From: Candidatus Tectimicrobiota bacterium
GTDB taxonomy: Bacteria; JACPUC01
Direction of reading: 5' to 3'
Assembly (NCBI GenBank): GCA_016192455.1
Contig: JACPUC010000012.1
Coordinates: 62,001 to 126,000, forward strand
DNA length: 64,000 bases
A program made the position numbers and the translations under genes. The number at the start of each line of letters is the position of its first letter. Position 1 is the first letter of the stretch. Positions 17,906 through 28,622 of this stretch are shown piece by piece. Below the pieces are notes generated by a model. It had not been told where the DNA came from. It made no database searches and saw only the letters and a program-made list of their open reading frames with translations.

Positions 17906-19078
17906 TTAGTCAGTCTTCTCAATCGCCACGACCGGCGTGAGGTTCCCCGCCTTCCACTCGGAGACCACGAGCGACTTGCGGATGTCGCCAGTGGGCAGGA
18001 AACTGTAGATGCCCGCGGCGCCCGGCCAGTTCTTCAATCCGGCAAGGTAGTCGCGGATTTTCTGCCGGTCCGGCCCCACCTTGCCGATCGCCTCGGCAAG
18101 CATGTTCATGGCATCGTAGCCGTGCGCCTCGAGGTCCTTCGGCATGCGCTTGAACTTCGCCTGCCACTCCTTCACGAACTCCTGCGCTTCCTTGTGCTTA
18201 AAAAGGCCGGGGGCGTAAGTGGTGACGATGAGGGTGCCGTCGCCCGCCGGGCCGGCGACGTCGCGGTACTGCTGGATACCCTGGTAGCCGCCATGACCAA
18301 GCAGGGCAACATTCCACCCCATCTCCCTGGCTTGTCGGGCCACCAGCCCGGAGACGGGCGCCGCCGCCGCCATCACCAGAGCGTCGGGGTTCTGCTGGCG
18401 CATCTTCGCCAGCACGCCTTTGAACTCCTTCGCGTCAAGGGGCACAACTTCGCGGGCGACGATCTCTCCCTTGCCTTTCTCCTTGACGGTCTTCACGAAG
18501 ACCTCGATAGAGGAGAGACCACCTTCGTCATTGTACGCCAGCGTGGCAAATTTCTTGTGTCCTAGCTTGTCAATGGCGTAGTGCGCTAATGAGCTGTACG
18601 TGAGGATCACTGAGGGATAGGTGCGGAAGATCCACTGGCTGCCCATCTCGGTGATCTTCGGCGTGCCGGCGAGGCCGGCGATCTGCGGCACCTTCAAGCG
18701 GGCCGTCTCTCCCACGGTGGCGATGGTCACCGCGCTCGAGATGCCGCCGATGATCGCCGCCACCTTGTCCTGCTGGGCAAAGCGTCGCACCGCCTGCACC
18801 GAGGTGTTGATGTCGAACTTGCTGTCGGTGTAGATCATCTCAACCTTGGCGCCCTTGATGCCGCCGCCGGCGTTGATCTTCTCGACGGCGTACTCCACCC
18901 CGGTCTTATGCTCGATGCCGTACGGAGCGAGGGTGCCTGAAAGAATGCCTAACCAGCCAACCTTGATCGGCCCCGCCTCGGCCGCCATGGCCCCCCCTGG
19001 CGGCAGCAGCAGAACCAGCGCCAAAACCGCCGCCAGCAAAACGATGCCGAGTTTCCCGACCATCCCACGCCGTTGCAT
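17906..19078 (-). CDS. livJ: Branched-chain-type ABC transporter substrate-binding protein (LivJ-like)
   Basis: 390 residues beginning MQRRGMVGKLG, with a signal peptide (hydrophobic 10-30, cleavage near AMA-AEAG). The ATG at 19078 is preceded by GGAGGCGGC, a strong ribosome binding site. Periplasmic-binding-protein type I features are clear: IKVGWLGILSGTLAPYG, AVEKINAGGGIKG, AIIGGISSAVT. The group binds amino acids, amides, ureas or aromatic acids, so the ligand cannot be read from sequence. The neighbours, two carbon-nitrogen hydrolases, suggest an amide- or nitrile-like ligand (inference). Confidence 0.9.
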   Translation of the reverse strand: MQRRGMVGKLGIVLLAAVLALVLLLPPGGAMAAEAGPIKVGWLGILSGTLAPYGIEHKTGVEYAVEKINAGGGIKGAKVEMIYTDSKFDINTSVQAVRRFAQQDKVAAIIGGISSAVTIATVGETARLKVPQIAGLAGTPKITEMGSQWIFRTYPSVILTYSSLAHYAIDKLGHKKFATLAYNDEGGLSSIEVFVKTVKEKGKGEIVAREVVPLDAKEFKGVLAKMRQQNPDALVMAAAAPVSGLVARQAREMGWNVALLGHGGYQGIQQYRDVAGPAGDGTLIVTTYAPGLFKHKEAQEFVKEWQAKFKRMPKDLEAHGYDAMNMLAEAIGKVGPDRQKIRDYLAGLKNWPGAAGIYSFLPTGDIRKSLVVSEWKAGNLTPVVAIEKTD

Positions 19079-19149
19079 GATGCCGCCTCCTTCCTGGTGG
19101 TGAAATCCCCTGCAGTCACGTGAAAGCTTGAACCTGGAGTGTGAACGCC

Positions 19150-20214
19150 TCACCTCGCCTCGCCAAGACCCTGGATGAGGTCCCATTTCTCCTGGCGGGT
19201 CTGCGGGCGCTCCTTCCAGAGGTTGGGCGGATAACAGCCCTTCCCCCAGTAGTCGTACACTTCGGGACGGTAGAGTGGCAACCCCCGGACACCCTGCACG
19301 GGGACGGACTTGGCGAGGTAGTTCGAGCCTTTGCCGCGCACCCGGCGCAGGCGCTCCACGTCGATGACCGCTGCGACGAGCGTCTCGCCGGTGGTGTGCG
19401 CCTCCGCCAGCACCGTGCCGTCGTAGCCGATGATGGTCGAGGCGCCCGACCACTCGTGCGAGGCCCAGGCGTACTTGGACGGCCCCAGGTGGGGGACGAC
19501 GTAGTAGGCGACGTTCTCGATGGCGCGGGCCCGGTCGAGCACCTGCGAGACTTTGCGCGGTTCGTGCTGGAAGAGGTCCATCTCGGCGGTGGGGCGGATG
19601 ATGACCTCGGCGCCGTTGGAGACGAGCTGCCGGTGCAGCTCCGGCACGATCATCTCGTAGCACATGCACATGCCGAGGTTGCCGATGGGCGTCTCGACCA
19701 CCGGGAAGATCGTCTCGCCGACGCTGCGGCCTTTGCTGTAGAGCTCCACGTAGCGGTCGAGCACGTCGTGCGGGCTGGCGTACATGAGGAAGCCGGCATG
19801 CTCGGTTTTGTGGCGCTTGTAGATCAGGTCGCCGTTCGGGTCGATAATGAAGCCGCAGTTGAAGAAGTAGCCGGGGAAGTCCTTGGTGACCTCGAGAGCC
19901 TGGGCGACGATGTAGATGCCCTTCTGCCGCGCCTTCTCGGCGATGCGGTCGGTCTCTTCGCCGGGGATGGTGATGCAGACCTCGAGGGGATCGACCGGCG
20001 CGTCCCACCAGGGGGCCGTCACGCCGCGCCAGTCCTGCAGGTGGTACTCCGGGAAAGCCACCAGCCTCACCGGCTCGCCGAGCTGGCGCTCGAAGAACAT
20101 GGCGCAGCGATCAATCAGGGTCAGGCAGCGGTCGAGATTGGTCTTGATCTCGGAGCGCTTCGTGCACGGCGCCACCTCGTTCTGAATGGCCACGGCAACG
20201 TAGGGTTCCATCAT
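19150..20214 (-). CDS. Carbon-nitrogen hydrolase upstream of the liv cassette
   Basis: 354 residues from the ATG at 20214 (a second ATG follows at 20211); GGAAGGAG lies just upstream. The triad is Glu56 (FPEYH), Lys136 (KRHKTE) and Cys185 (CMCYEM). A second Cys183 lies two residues earlier. The closest look-alikes in the window are the proteins at 13095 and 33885. It is the first gene of the minus-strand run leading into livJHMGF, 71 bp upstream of livJ, and probably acts on the transported substrate in the cytoplasm, as no signal peptide is seen. Confidence 0.87.
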   Translation of the reverse strand: MMEPYVAVAIQNEVAPCTKRSEIKTNLDRCLTLIDRCAMFFERQLGEPVRLVAFPEYHLQDWRGVTAPWWDAPVDPLEVCITIPGEETDRIAEKARQKGIYIVAQALEVTKDFPGYFFNCGFIIDPNGDLIYKRHKTEHAGFLMYASPHDVLDRYVELYSKGRSVGETIFPVVETPIGNLGMCMCYEMIVPELHRQLVSNGAEVIIRPTAEMDLFQHEPRKVSQVLDRARAIENVAYYVVPHLGPSKYAWASHEWSGASTIIGYDGTVLAEAHTTGETLVAAVIDVERLRRVRGKGSNYLAKSVPVQGVRGLPLYRPEVYDYWGKGCYPPNLWKERPQTRQEKWDLIQGLGEAR

Positions 20215-20340
20215 GGCTCCTTCCCTCCGCGTGCTCTCGGGCTCCCCGGCTTGCCACCTCTCCACACGTCTCCGCGGCGCCTGCGGCCGCGCGCTTGCCC
20301 GCCGGCGCCACACGCCCCACCCGCCGCGCCCGCTTTCTGT

Positions 20341-20368
20341 TGACAGATTATGGCATAGTTATGACAGA
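20341..20368. promoter_or_regulatory. Direct-repeat operator candidate upstream of the CN hydrolase-liv operon
   Basis: TGACAGA occurs at 20341-20347 and again at 20362-20368, a 21-bp period (two helical turns), within an AT-rich stretch (20338-20470) unlike the flanking DNA. On the minus strand a TTGACG -35 (20386-20381) lies 18 bp from CATAAC, a weak -10 that would be covered by the repeats. The rest of 20215-20504 holds no gene. Confidence 0.4.
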
Positions 20369-20504
20369 TCGACCCCTCTGCCGTCAAGAATCAAACACTA
20401 ATCCGTTAATTCACTCCACTAATTTCAATACTTTCTGCATCAATTGCGGTTTGCCTCCAAACGCCTGAATGTGAGAGTCTTTCGGTGTCCAGGCGGTGCT
20501 GCGC

Positions 20505-22184
<1,680 letters not shown>

Positions 22185-22271
22185 GATTGCTTCCTCTGGC
22201 CGTAGCTTCTCCCGAAGGGTTTGACTGAGGACCGACAACGATCCGCGGGGCCCGTGGGCTTGCGGGAGGCG

Positions 22272-22694
22272 TTACGAGGCGGAACGCAGGTGCCGCCGGA
22301 TGATCTGTTCCATCTCGGGGGGCAGGGGTACTTCATCGCCGAGGGTGCCGTCGCGCCTCCGGCAGACGCACTTCACGTAGCCCGACGCCAGCGTCTCGCC
22401 CCCCCGCTTGATCTGGAAGTGGTTCGTGAAGCGGCTGCCGTCGAGGTCGGAGTAGGCGCTGTGCACCTCGAGCAGATCATCGTAGACGGCGGGGCTGCGG
22501 TAGCGGCACTCCGACTCCAGCTTCGAGATCGTGGCGTTGTACTTCGCCTTCAAGTCCTTGTACGACCACGGCGACGCGCGGAACATCTCCTCCTCCGCCT
22601 GCTCCAGGTACTTGAAGTAGTTCGCGTAGTAGATGATCTGCGCGGAGTCGCAGTCCTCCCAGCGGACACGCCGTTGAAACAGAAACTCGCCCAT
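22272..22694 (-). CDS. 4HBT-type acyl-CoA thioesterase (YbgC/FcbC-like)
   Basis: 140 residues from the ATG at 22694; in-frame ATGs at 22709 and 22766 would add 5 or 24 residues of less conserved sequence. The hot-dog-fold signature WEDCDSAQIIYYANYFKYLEQ includes the catalytic Asp16. The family hydrolyses acyl-CoA thioesters, including 4-hydroxybenzoyl-CoA, in the cytoplasm. It is followed after 87 bp by ilvD on the same strand and is divergent from the ornithine-cyclodeaminase-like gene. Confidence 0.82.
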   Translation of the reverse strand: MGEFLFQRRVRWEDCDSAQIIYYANYFKYLEQAEEEMFRASPWSYKDLKAKYNATISKLESECRYRSPAVYDDLLEVHSAYSDLDGSRFTNHFQIKRGGETLASGYVKCVCRRRDGTLGDEVPLPPEMEQIIRRHLRSAS

Positions 22695-22920
22695 GGCGGG
22701 GATCTCCATCTCTGCCGCCGGTCGGGTGGCCGCGCCGCCGCAGTCCCGAGTCCTTCGGGTCATCAACTAGGAATTTCCTATACTATGCCATTCCCGCTGG
22801 AGCCACAAGCCTGGCTGGGCGTGCGCCTCGCACCCGACGCGCCGCTGCGCTATACTCTCCTCGCGAAAGAACGACCTGGCGAACGGCCTTGGCGGTACGA
22901 GGCGCGATGAGGAAGGTTCG

Positions 22921-23882
22921 ATGGCGCGCTACATCACTGAAGCGCAAGTGCGGCAGCTTGTGGATATGCGGGTCGCCCTGGCGACCGTTGAACGCGTCTT
23001 CGCCGAGCTTGGCACCGGCGCGGCGGAGAACGTTCCCCGCCAGCGCCTCTACCTGCCCCGCGGCACCATGCACCACATGATGGCCGCCTGCCGAGCCTGT
23101 CGGTGATGGGTCACAAGGTCTACACCACTTACCCGGAAGGCTCGCGCTTCCATCTCTTCCTCTACCACACGGAGACTGGGGATCTCCTCGCCATCATCGA
23201 GGCGAGCTGGCACGGCCTGCTGCGCACCGGGGCCGCCACGGGGGTGGCCACGAAGTATCTGGCGCGCAGGGACGCGCGGAGCGTCGGCATCATCGGTTCG
23301 GGCGCCCACGCGCGGACGCAGCTCGAAGCGGTCTGCGCCGTGCGCCCCATCCGTCGCGCCCACGTTTACAGTCCCACGCCCGAGCACCGGCGGCGCTTTG
23401 CCGCGGAGATGGCGGCAAGCCTCGACATTGAGGTGGCGGCCGTGGAGTCGGCTCAGGAAGCCGTCGGCGGCATGGACATCGTCATCACCGCAACGAAGTC
23501 GCCGGCGCCGGTGCTGCGGGGTGACTGGCTGGAGCCGGGGGCGCACCTCAATGCCATGGGATCGAACTCCTTGTTGCGGCGCGAGCTCGACCCGCTGAGC
23601 GTCGAGCGCGCCACCCTCATCGTCGCCGACTCCGTGGAGCAGCTTCGCCTCGAGGGGGGTGACCTGCTCGCCAGCATTGTTTCGGGCAAGCTGCGCTGGG
23701 GACAGATCGTGCCGTTGGGGAGCATCGTGGCGGCTCGCCACCCTGGACGCCAGGCGGAGAGCGACATCACCCTCTTCAAGTCCTCCGGCCTCGGCGCGCA
23801 GGATGTGGCCCTGGGCGCCGTGATCTACCAGCGCGCCGTGGAACGCGGTGTTGGCGCGGAGCTGCCGGAATCTGCACGGTGA
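22921..23882 (+). pseudogene. Ornithine cyclodeaminase/mu-crystallin family gene, frameshifted
   Basis: Two reading frames together make one full-length protein of about 320 residues. The first (22921-23106) gives MARYITEAQVRQLVDMRVAL up to MHHMMAA; it then runs out of homology and stops. The other frame continues with PSLSVMGHKVYTTYPEG and carries the NAD-binding motif GIIGSGAHARTQ and the late LFKSSGLGAQDVA. Loss of one base near 23090, after GCCGCCT, explains the shift. The family includes ornithine cyclodeaminase, alanine dehydrogenase and ketimine reductase. No homopolymer or slippery site is present, so this is a real mutation or a sequence error. Confidence 0.8.
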
Positions 23883-24023
23883 GCATCCGCTCACTTGCCC
23901 CGTACTGCTTTGTATGAGCCCAGGAGGGCGAGATTCATCCGTTTTCTCGCCAGAGTTCGTGATGAAGGCGGTGTTTTTCCTCTAGTCGCCGCCTTCCGAC
24001 GGCAAACCCGGAAGAACGTTGTA

Positions 24024-24719
24024 ATGACCCACCGCCAGCCCAAATTGCTCCTCTTCGACATCGACGGCACCCTCATCCTCAGCGGCGGCGCCGGCGGGGC
24101 GGCGCTCAACCGCGCCTGCGAGGAAATCCTCGGCGTGCAGAACGCCATGGCCGCCGTCAACCCCGGAGGCATGACCGACGGCGCCATCGTTCGCCGGATC
24201 ATCACGACCGTCCTTGGGCGGCCGCCCGAGGACGGTGAGATCGAATGCATCCTGCGGCGCTACCTCGAGCACCTGCCGCGCAGCCTCGACGGCTCGACGC
24301 GCTTCCGCCTCCTGCCGGGGTTCCCTCGCCTCCTCGATGCCCTGGGGGAACGGCCTGACATCGTGCTGGGGCTTGGCACCGGCAACCTCGCGGAGGGAGC
24401 CCGCATCAAGCTCGAGTTCGCCGGCCTCTTCCACTACTTTCGCTTCGGCGGCTTCGGGTCGGACGCCGAGGACCGCGCCGAGCTGTTGCGCCGCGGCATC
24501 GAGCGCGGCAAGGCGTTGAGCCCGCAGCCTGTCGCGCCGGAGCACATCTTCGTCATCGGTGACACGCCGCACGATGTCGAGAGCGGGCGGCGCGCCGGCG
24601 CGCGCACGGTGGCCGTGGCGACGGGAAGCACCTCGCGCCAGGAGCTGGCCCGCCACCAGCCGGATTACCTCTTCGACAGCTTCGCCGATGCCAAACCGTT
24701 CATGGAGCTGATGGCGTAA
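24024..24719 (+). CDS. HAD-superfamily hydrolase, phosphoglycolate-phosphatase-like
   Basis: 231 residues from the ATG at 24024 (MTHRQPKLLLFDIDGTLI). The nucleophile is Asp12 and the acid/base is Asp14 in DIDGT; motif II is LGLGTGN and the late motif is IGDTPHDVESGRRAG. A helical cap lies at about 20-85. The family removes phosphate from small metabolites; the exact substrate is not known. It precedes the glycolytic operon promoter on the same strand, 448 bp upstream of gap. Confidence 0.85.
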   Translation: MTHRQPKLLLFDIDGTLILSGGAGGAALNRACEEILGVQNAMAAVNPGGMTDGAIVRRIITTVLGRPPEDGEIECILRRYLEHLPRSLDGSTRFRLLPGFPRLLDALGERPDIVLGLGTGNLAEGARIKLEFAGLFHYFRFGGFGSDAEDRAELLRRGIERGKALSPQPVAPEHIFVIGDTPHDVESGRRAGARTVAVATGSTSRQELARHQPDYLFDSFADAKPFMELMA

Positions 24720-24835
24720 CCGGCGTCTCCCTGGGCTTCTCCTCTCTCCTCCTCCGCTGGCCTCCTGCAAGGTCGCGGCCCGCCGCTCCCCCGGCCCTCG
24801 CGCATTCCCCGCTTCTCAAGCGGCGGGGCCCGGTG

Positions 24836-24864
24836 TTGCGAGCCTTGGAGGGGCCGTGTATATT
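24836..24864 (+). promoter_or_regulatory. Promoter of the gap-pgk-tpiA-secG operon
   Basis: -35 TTGCGA (24836-24841, 4 of 6) and -10 TATATT (24859-24864, 5 of 6) with an ideal 17-bp spacer, in an otherwise GC-rich intergenic region. Transcription would begin near 24871. Confidence 0.6.
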
Positions 24865-24870
24865 GAGCCT

Positions 24871-25167
24871 CAGCTTCTCTCCTCCGGCGCGGGACGCGCC
24901 GCGACCGAGGTTCGGGGAAGCGCTCTGGGGGCTGCGCTCCTCCTCGCAGGCTGGGGGTCATCCACTGGCGGGGGACGAAAAGGTGGCGCCGCGCTTCTCG
25001 TCCGCTGCGGTGTGGCGGACGGCGCGTTTCCTTACCTCTCACCTGCCCTGAGCTTCCTGCTTCCGGCTCGTGCCCTCTCGGGGTTTCGGTCTTGGCGGTT
25101 GGGTGCCGCGTCGGCTGACGCTGGTCCCCCCACGTTTGATCACTCCGGTGCATAGGGAAGCCTGCTC
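24871..25167 (+). other. Long 5' leader of gap, no gene seen
   Basis: If the promoter at 24836-24864 is used, gap has an untranslated leader of almost 300 nt. It is GC-rich with many potential stems but no riboswitch class I can name, and no reading frame with convincing start or composition. A regulated leader is possible but unproven. Confidence 0.35.
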
Positions 25168-26202
25168 ATGAGCATTCGGGTTGGAGTCAACGGCTTTGGC
25201 CGCATTGGGCGGAACTTGCTGCGAGCCTGCCATGGGCATGCCATCGAGATCGTCGGCATCAACGACCTCGCCGAACCGAAGACCCTGGCGCATCTCTTGA
25301 AGCACGACAGCAACTGCGGGCGCTATCCCGAGCCGGTGGAGGCGAGCAACGCGGGCATCAGGGTGGGACGGCAAGAAATCCCAACGTTCCGCATGGTGGA
25401 CCCGCGCGATCTCCCCTGGCGCGAGCTGGGGGCGAGCATCGTGGTGGAGTCGAGCGGCCACTTTCGCTCCCGCGAGGGAGCCGCGCAGCATTTCCAGGCG
25501 GGCGCCCGCAAGGTCATCATCTCGGCCCCGGGAAAGAACCCCGACCTCACGGTGGTCATGGGGGTGAATGAAGAGCGCTACGATGCGGCACACCATCACA
25601 TCGTCAGCAATGCCTCGTGCACCACGAACTGCCTGGCGCCGGTGGCCCTGGTGCTGCACCGCGAGTTTGGGATCGTGCACGGCTTTCTGACCACGATCCA
25701 TTCCTATACGAACGATCAGCAGCTCCTTGATTTTCCCCACAACGATCTGCGGCGCGCCCGCGCCGGCGCCATCTCGATGATTCCCACCACCACCGGGGCC
25801 GCGCGGGCGCTCGCGCAAGTGCTGCCGGAGCTGGCCGGAAAGCTTGACGGCCTGTCGGTGCGCGTGCCGACCTCGAATGTCTCGCTGATCGACCTCGTCC
25901 TGGAGGTGCAGCGGCCGGTGACGGTGGAGGAGGTGAACGGCGCCTTCCAGAAGGCGGCCGCCGGCAGCTTGAGCACCATCTTGGCCTACTGCGATGAGCC
26001 CCTCGTTTCAGTGGATTTCAACCACGATCCGCACTCGGCCATCATCGACGGCCTGAGCACCAACGTGGTGGGCGACACGCTCGTCAAGGTGCTGGCGTGG
26101 TACGACAACGAGTGGGGGTATAGCTGCCGCCTGCGCGATCTCATTGAGTACATGGTGCAGCACTCGCCGGAGCTGGCATCGGAGGATGGGGGCGGACGCT
26201 GA
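25168..26202 (+). CDS. gap: Glyceraldehyde-3-phosphate dehydrogenase, type I
   Basis: 344 residues. NAD-binding start VGVNGFGRIGRNLLRA, the catalytic SNASCTTNCLAP with Cys151, and SMIPTTTGAA in the phosphate-binding region. The usual TGxF is replaced by ESSGHF. It converts glyceraldehyde 3-phosphate to 1,3-bisphosphoglycerate. First gene of the classical gap-pgk-tpiA-secG order, with a 133-bp gap before pgk. Confidence 0.96.
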   Translation: MSIRVGVNGFGRIGRNLLRACHGHAIEIVGINDLAEPKTLAHLLKHDSNCGRYPEPVEASNAGIRVGRQEIPTFRMVDPRDLPWRELGASIVVESSGHFRSREGAAQHFQAGARKVIISAPGKNPDLTVVMGVNEERYDAAHHHIVSNASCTTNCLAPVALVLHREFGIVHGFLTTIHSYTNDQQLLDFPHNDLRRARAGAISMIPTTTGAARALAQVLPELAGKLDGLSVRVPTSNVSLIDLVLEVQRPVTVEEVNGAFQKAAAGSLSTILAYCDEPLVSVDFNHDPHSAIIDGLSTNVVGDTLVKVLAWYDNEWGYSCRLRDLIEYMVQHSPELASEDGGGR

Positions 26203-26335
26203 TGGGAGGGCGGCGTTGCTCTGGCGCGGCCGCCGCGTCCCTGCGGTGCAGGGTTCTCCCCTTGCACCATGGCGGGGAAAGGCCGGCTGCGCCACATCCC
26301 TGAACCTCCCCGGCGGTTGGAGCCACGGGACCCGG

Positions 26336-27532
26336 ATGCAGTACCGAAAACGCGGCATCGACTCACTCGACCTCGCCGGCAAGCGCGTTTTCGTGCGCGC
26401 CGACCTCAACGTGCCGCTCGATGCCGAGGGCCGGATCACCGACGACACCCGCCTGCGGGCGGAGCTGCCGACGCTGCGGGCGCTCCGCCAGGCGCGGGCG
26501 CGCATCATCCTGGCCTCGCACCTCGGCCGGCCGAAAGGCAGGCGCGCCCCCTCGTTCAGCCTGCGCCCCGTCGCGGCCTACCTGCGGGAGGCGCTCGGCT
26601 GCCCTGTCGCCTTCGCAGATGACTGCGTCGGCCCGGAGGCGGAGCGCGCCGCGGCGGCCTTGCGGAAGGGTGACCTCCTGCTGCTGGAGAACCTGCGCTT
26701 CCATGCCGAGGAGGAGGCGAACGATCCCCGTTTCGCGCGGCAGCTCGCCGCCCTCGCCGAGGTCTACGTGAACGACGCCTTCGGCACGGCGCATCGGGCT
26801 CACGCTTCCACCGAGGGAATCGCGAAGCACCTGCGGCCGGCGCTGGCCGGGCCCCTCATGCAGCGGGAGCTGGAGTACGTGACGCGCGCCTTCGTGGAGC
26901 CAAAGCGCCCGGTCGTGGCGCTCCTTGGCGGCGCCAAGGTCTCCGACAAGCTCGGGCTGCTGCGCAACCTCCTCAGCCGGGTGGACAGCCTGCTCATCGG
27001 CGGCGCCATGGCGTTCACCTTCTTAGCGGCGCGGGGCGTCGGCGTGGGACGCTCGCTTGTCGAGCCGGAGAAGCTGGCGGAGGCGCGCGCCCTCCTCGAT
27101 CTCGCCGCCCACCAGGGCATAGCGATCCTCCTTCCCGAGGATGTGGCGGTGACGGAGCAGCCTTCGATCCCAGCCTCGCAGCGCACGATCGTGGCGGTCG
27201 CCGCCATCCCCGCAGAAGCCGCAGCCCTCGATATCGGCCCGGCCACCTGCCGGCTCTTTGCCGGCGTCCTGCGCGACGCCGGCACGATCATCTGGAACGG
27301 CCCGCTGGGGAAGTTCGAGACGCCACCCTTTGACCACGGCACGCTGGACATTGCCAGAGCCGTCGCCGCTTCGCCGGCGCTTTCGATTGCCGGCGGGGGC
27401 GACACCGCGAGCGCCATCCACCAGGCCGGCGTGGCTGAGCGCATCTCCTTCATCTCGACGGGGGGCGGCGCCTTCCTCGAGCTTCTGGAAGGACTGGAAT
27501 TGCCCGGCGTGGCGGCGCTCGACGACGCATAG
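26336..27532 (+). CDS. pgk: Phosphoglycerate kinase
   Basis: 398 residues from the ATG at 26336, the normal length. Hallmarks: VFVRADLNVPL, ILASHLGRPKG, LLLLENLRFHAEE, LGGAKVSDKLG, WNGPLGKFE and GGGDTASA. It transfers phosphate from 1,3-bisphosphoglycerate to ADP in glycolysis, or the reverse in gluconeogenesis. It is followed directly by repeat copy C, which separates it from tpiA by about 310 bp. Confidence 0.96.
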   Translation: MQYRKRGIDSLDLAGKRVFVRADLNVPLDAEGRITDDTRLRAELPTLRALRQARARIILASHLGRPKGRRAPSFSLRPVAAYLREALGCPVAFADDCVGPEAERAAAALRKGDLLLLENLRFHAEEEANDPRFARQLAALAEVYVNDAFGTAHRAHASTEGIAKHLRPALAGPLMQRELEYVTRAFVEPKRPVVALLGGAKVSDKLGLLRNLLSRVDSLLIGGAMAFTFLAARGVGVGRSLVEPEKLAEARALLDLAAHQGIAILLPEDVAVTEQPSIPASQRTIVAVAAIPAEAAALDIGPATCRLFAGVLRDAGTIIWNGPLGKFETPPFDHGTLDIARAVAASPALSIAGGGDTASAIHQAGVAERISFISTGGGAFLELLEGLELPGVAALDDA

Positions 27533-27713
27533 TCCTGTATTTCCGCGAGGGAGCCGCGCCTCCTCGCGCACCCCTCATCGTAGGGGCGGTTCGCGAACCG
27601 CCCCTCCCGCTCGCGGGGACTGGGGGTGTGGGGGAGCGAGGGTCTCCCCAATGAAATCTCCCTGCCAATAGCATGAGCAATGCACCGAATTTATCAGGGA
27701 ACTTGGGAGACGC
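27533..27713 (+). repeat. Intergenic multi-hairpin repeat, copy C
   Basis: The reverse complement of the A/B element as drawn on the plus strand; it begins directly after the pgk stop. Shared blocks include GCGAGGGA..CCTCGCGCACCCC, CGCGGGGACTGGGGGTGTGG, GGGAGCGAGGGTCTCCCC and GGGAACTTGGGAGACGC. The central CGCGAGCTGC hairpin of A and B is replaced by a perfect 24-nt palindrome (27582-27605) around TTCGCGAA, so the position is kept as a hairpin although the sequence differs. It is more diverged than A and B. Confidence 0.75.
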
Positions 27714-27842
27714 GACACTAGGGAGGGAGCGCCGCGCGGGCTCGCGGCACCGCGCGCGGTAGGGAGGCCAGCTCCACCTGCCGGCGAGCGGTGGGGGGAG
27801 AGATGGGGATGAGAGTGCGAGAGCCCAAGCACAGTGGGTAGG

Positions 27843-28622
27843 ATGGCGATGCGGAGACCACTCGTAGCCGGAAACTGGAAGCTGCACAAGACGGTCGCGG
27901 AATCGGTGGCGTTGGCCGAGGAACTGCTGCATCTGCTGGGGGAGGTGCGCGAAGTCGACATCCTTGTCGCGCCCACCTTCGTCGCGCTCGATGCCGTGGC
28001 GCGGGTGTTGCGGGGCACGCGCCTTGCCGTCGCGGCCCAGAACCTTTTCTGGGAGCCTGCCGGCGCCTATACTGGTGAGGTGTCGGCCCCCCTCCTCACA
28101 GCGGTGGGGTGCAGCGCGGTCATCCTAGGGCACAGCGAGCGCCGGCAGCATTTCGGCGACTCGGAGGCGCAGATCAGCCGGCGCGTGCAGGCGGCGCTGG
28201 CTTCCGGCTTGACGCCGATCGTCTGCGTGGGCGAAACCCTCGCGGAGCGACGGGCAGGGCGCACCGCCGCCATCATTGGGCAGCAGCTCGAGGGGACCCT
28301 CGGCGCCTTGACGCCGTCGGAGTTGCGCAGTATCGTGATCGCCTACGAACCGGTCTGGGCGATCGGCACCGGAGTTTCCGCCGGGCCGGCGCAGGCCCAG
28401 GAGGTTCATGCGCTCATTCGCGCCTGGGTGCGCGCGCGCGCCCCTGAGGTGAGTGCTGCTCTCCGGCTCCTTTACGGCGGCAGCGTGAAAGCCTCGAACA
28501 GCGCCGCGTTGCTGGGGGAGCCGGATATTGACGGCGCGCTGGTTGGCGGCGCCAGCCTGGACGCGCGTGAGTTCGCCGCCATCGTGCGGTCAGGAGTGCC
28601 AGCCTCGTGTACACAGCCTTGA
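27843..28622 (+). CDS. tpiA: Triosephosphate isomerase
   Basis: 259 residues from the ATG at 27843 (GTG 27834 or ATG 27849 also possible). Hallmarks are VAGNWKLHK, the catalytic His in LGHSERR, the catalytic Glu in YEPVWAIGTG, and LYGGSVK. It interconverts dihydroxyacetone phosphate and glyceraldehyde 3-phosphate. The 3' end overlaps secG by 16 bp, so the two are translationally coupled. Confidence 0.96.
   Translation: MAMRRPLVAGNWKLHKTVAESVALAEELLHLLGEVREVDILVAPTFVALDAVARVLRGTRLAVAAQNLFWEPAGAYTGEVSAPLLTAVGCSAVILGHSERRQHFGDSEAQISRRVQAALASGLTPIVCVGETLAERRAGRTAAIIGQQLEGTLGALTPSELRSIVIAYEPVWAIGTGVSAGPAQAQEVHALIRAWVRARAPEVSAALRLLYGGSVKASNSAALLGEPDIDGALVGGASLDAREFAAIVRSGVPASCTQP

Noticed and set aside
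24720-25167. Frame of about 100 residues before gap
   Set aside because: No ribosome binding site, composition like random GC-rich sequence, and it spans the likely promoter.
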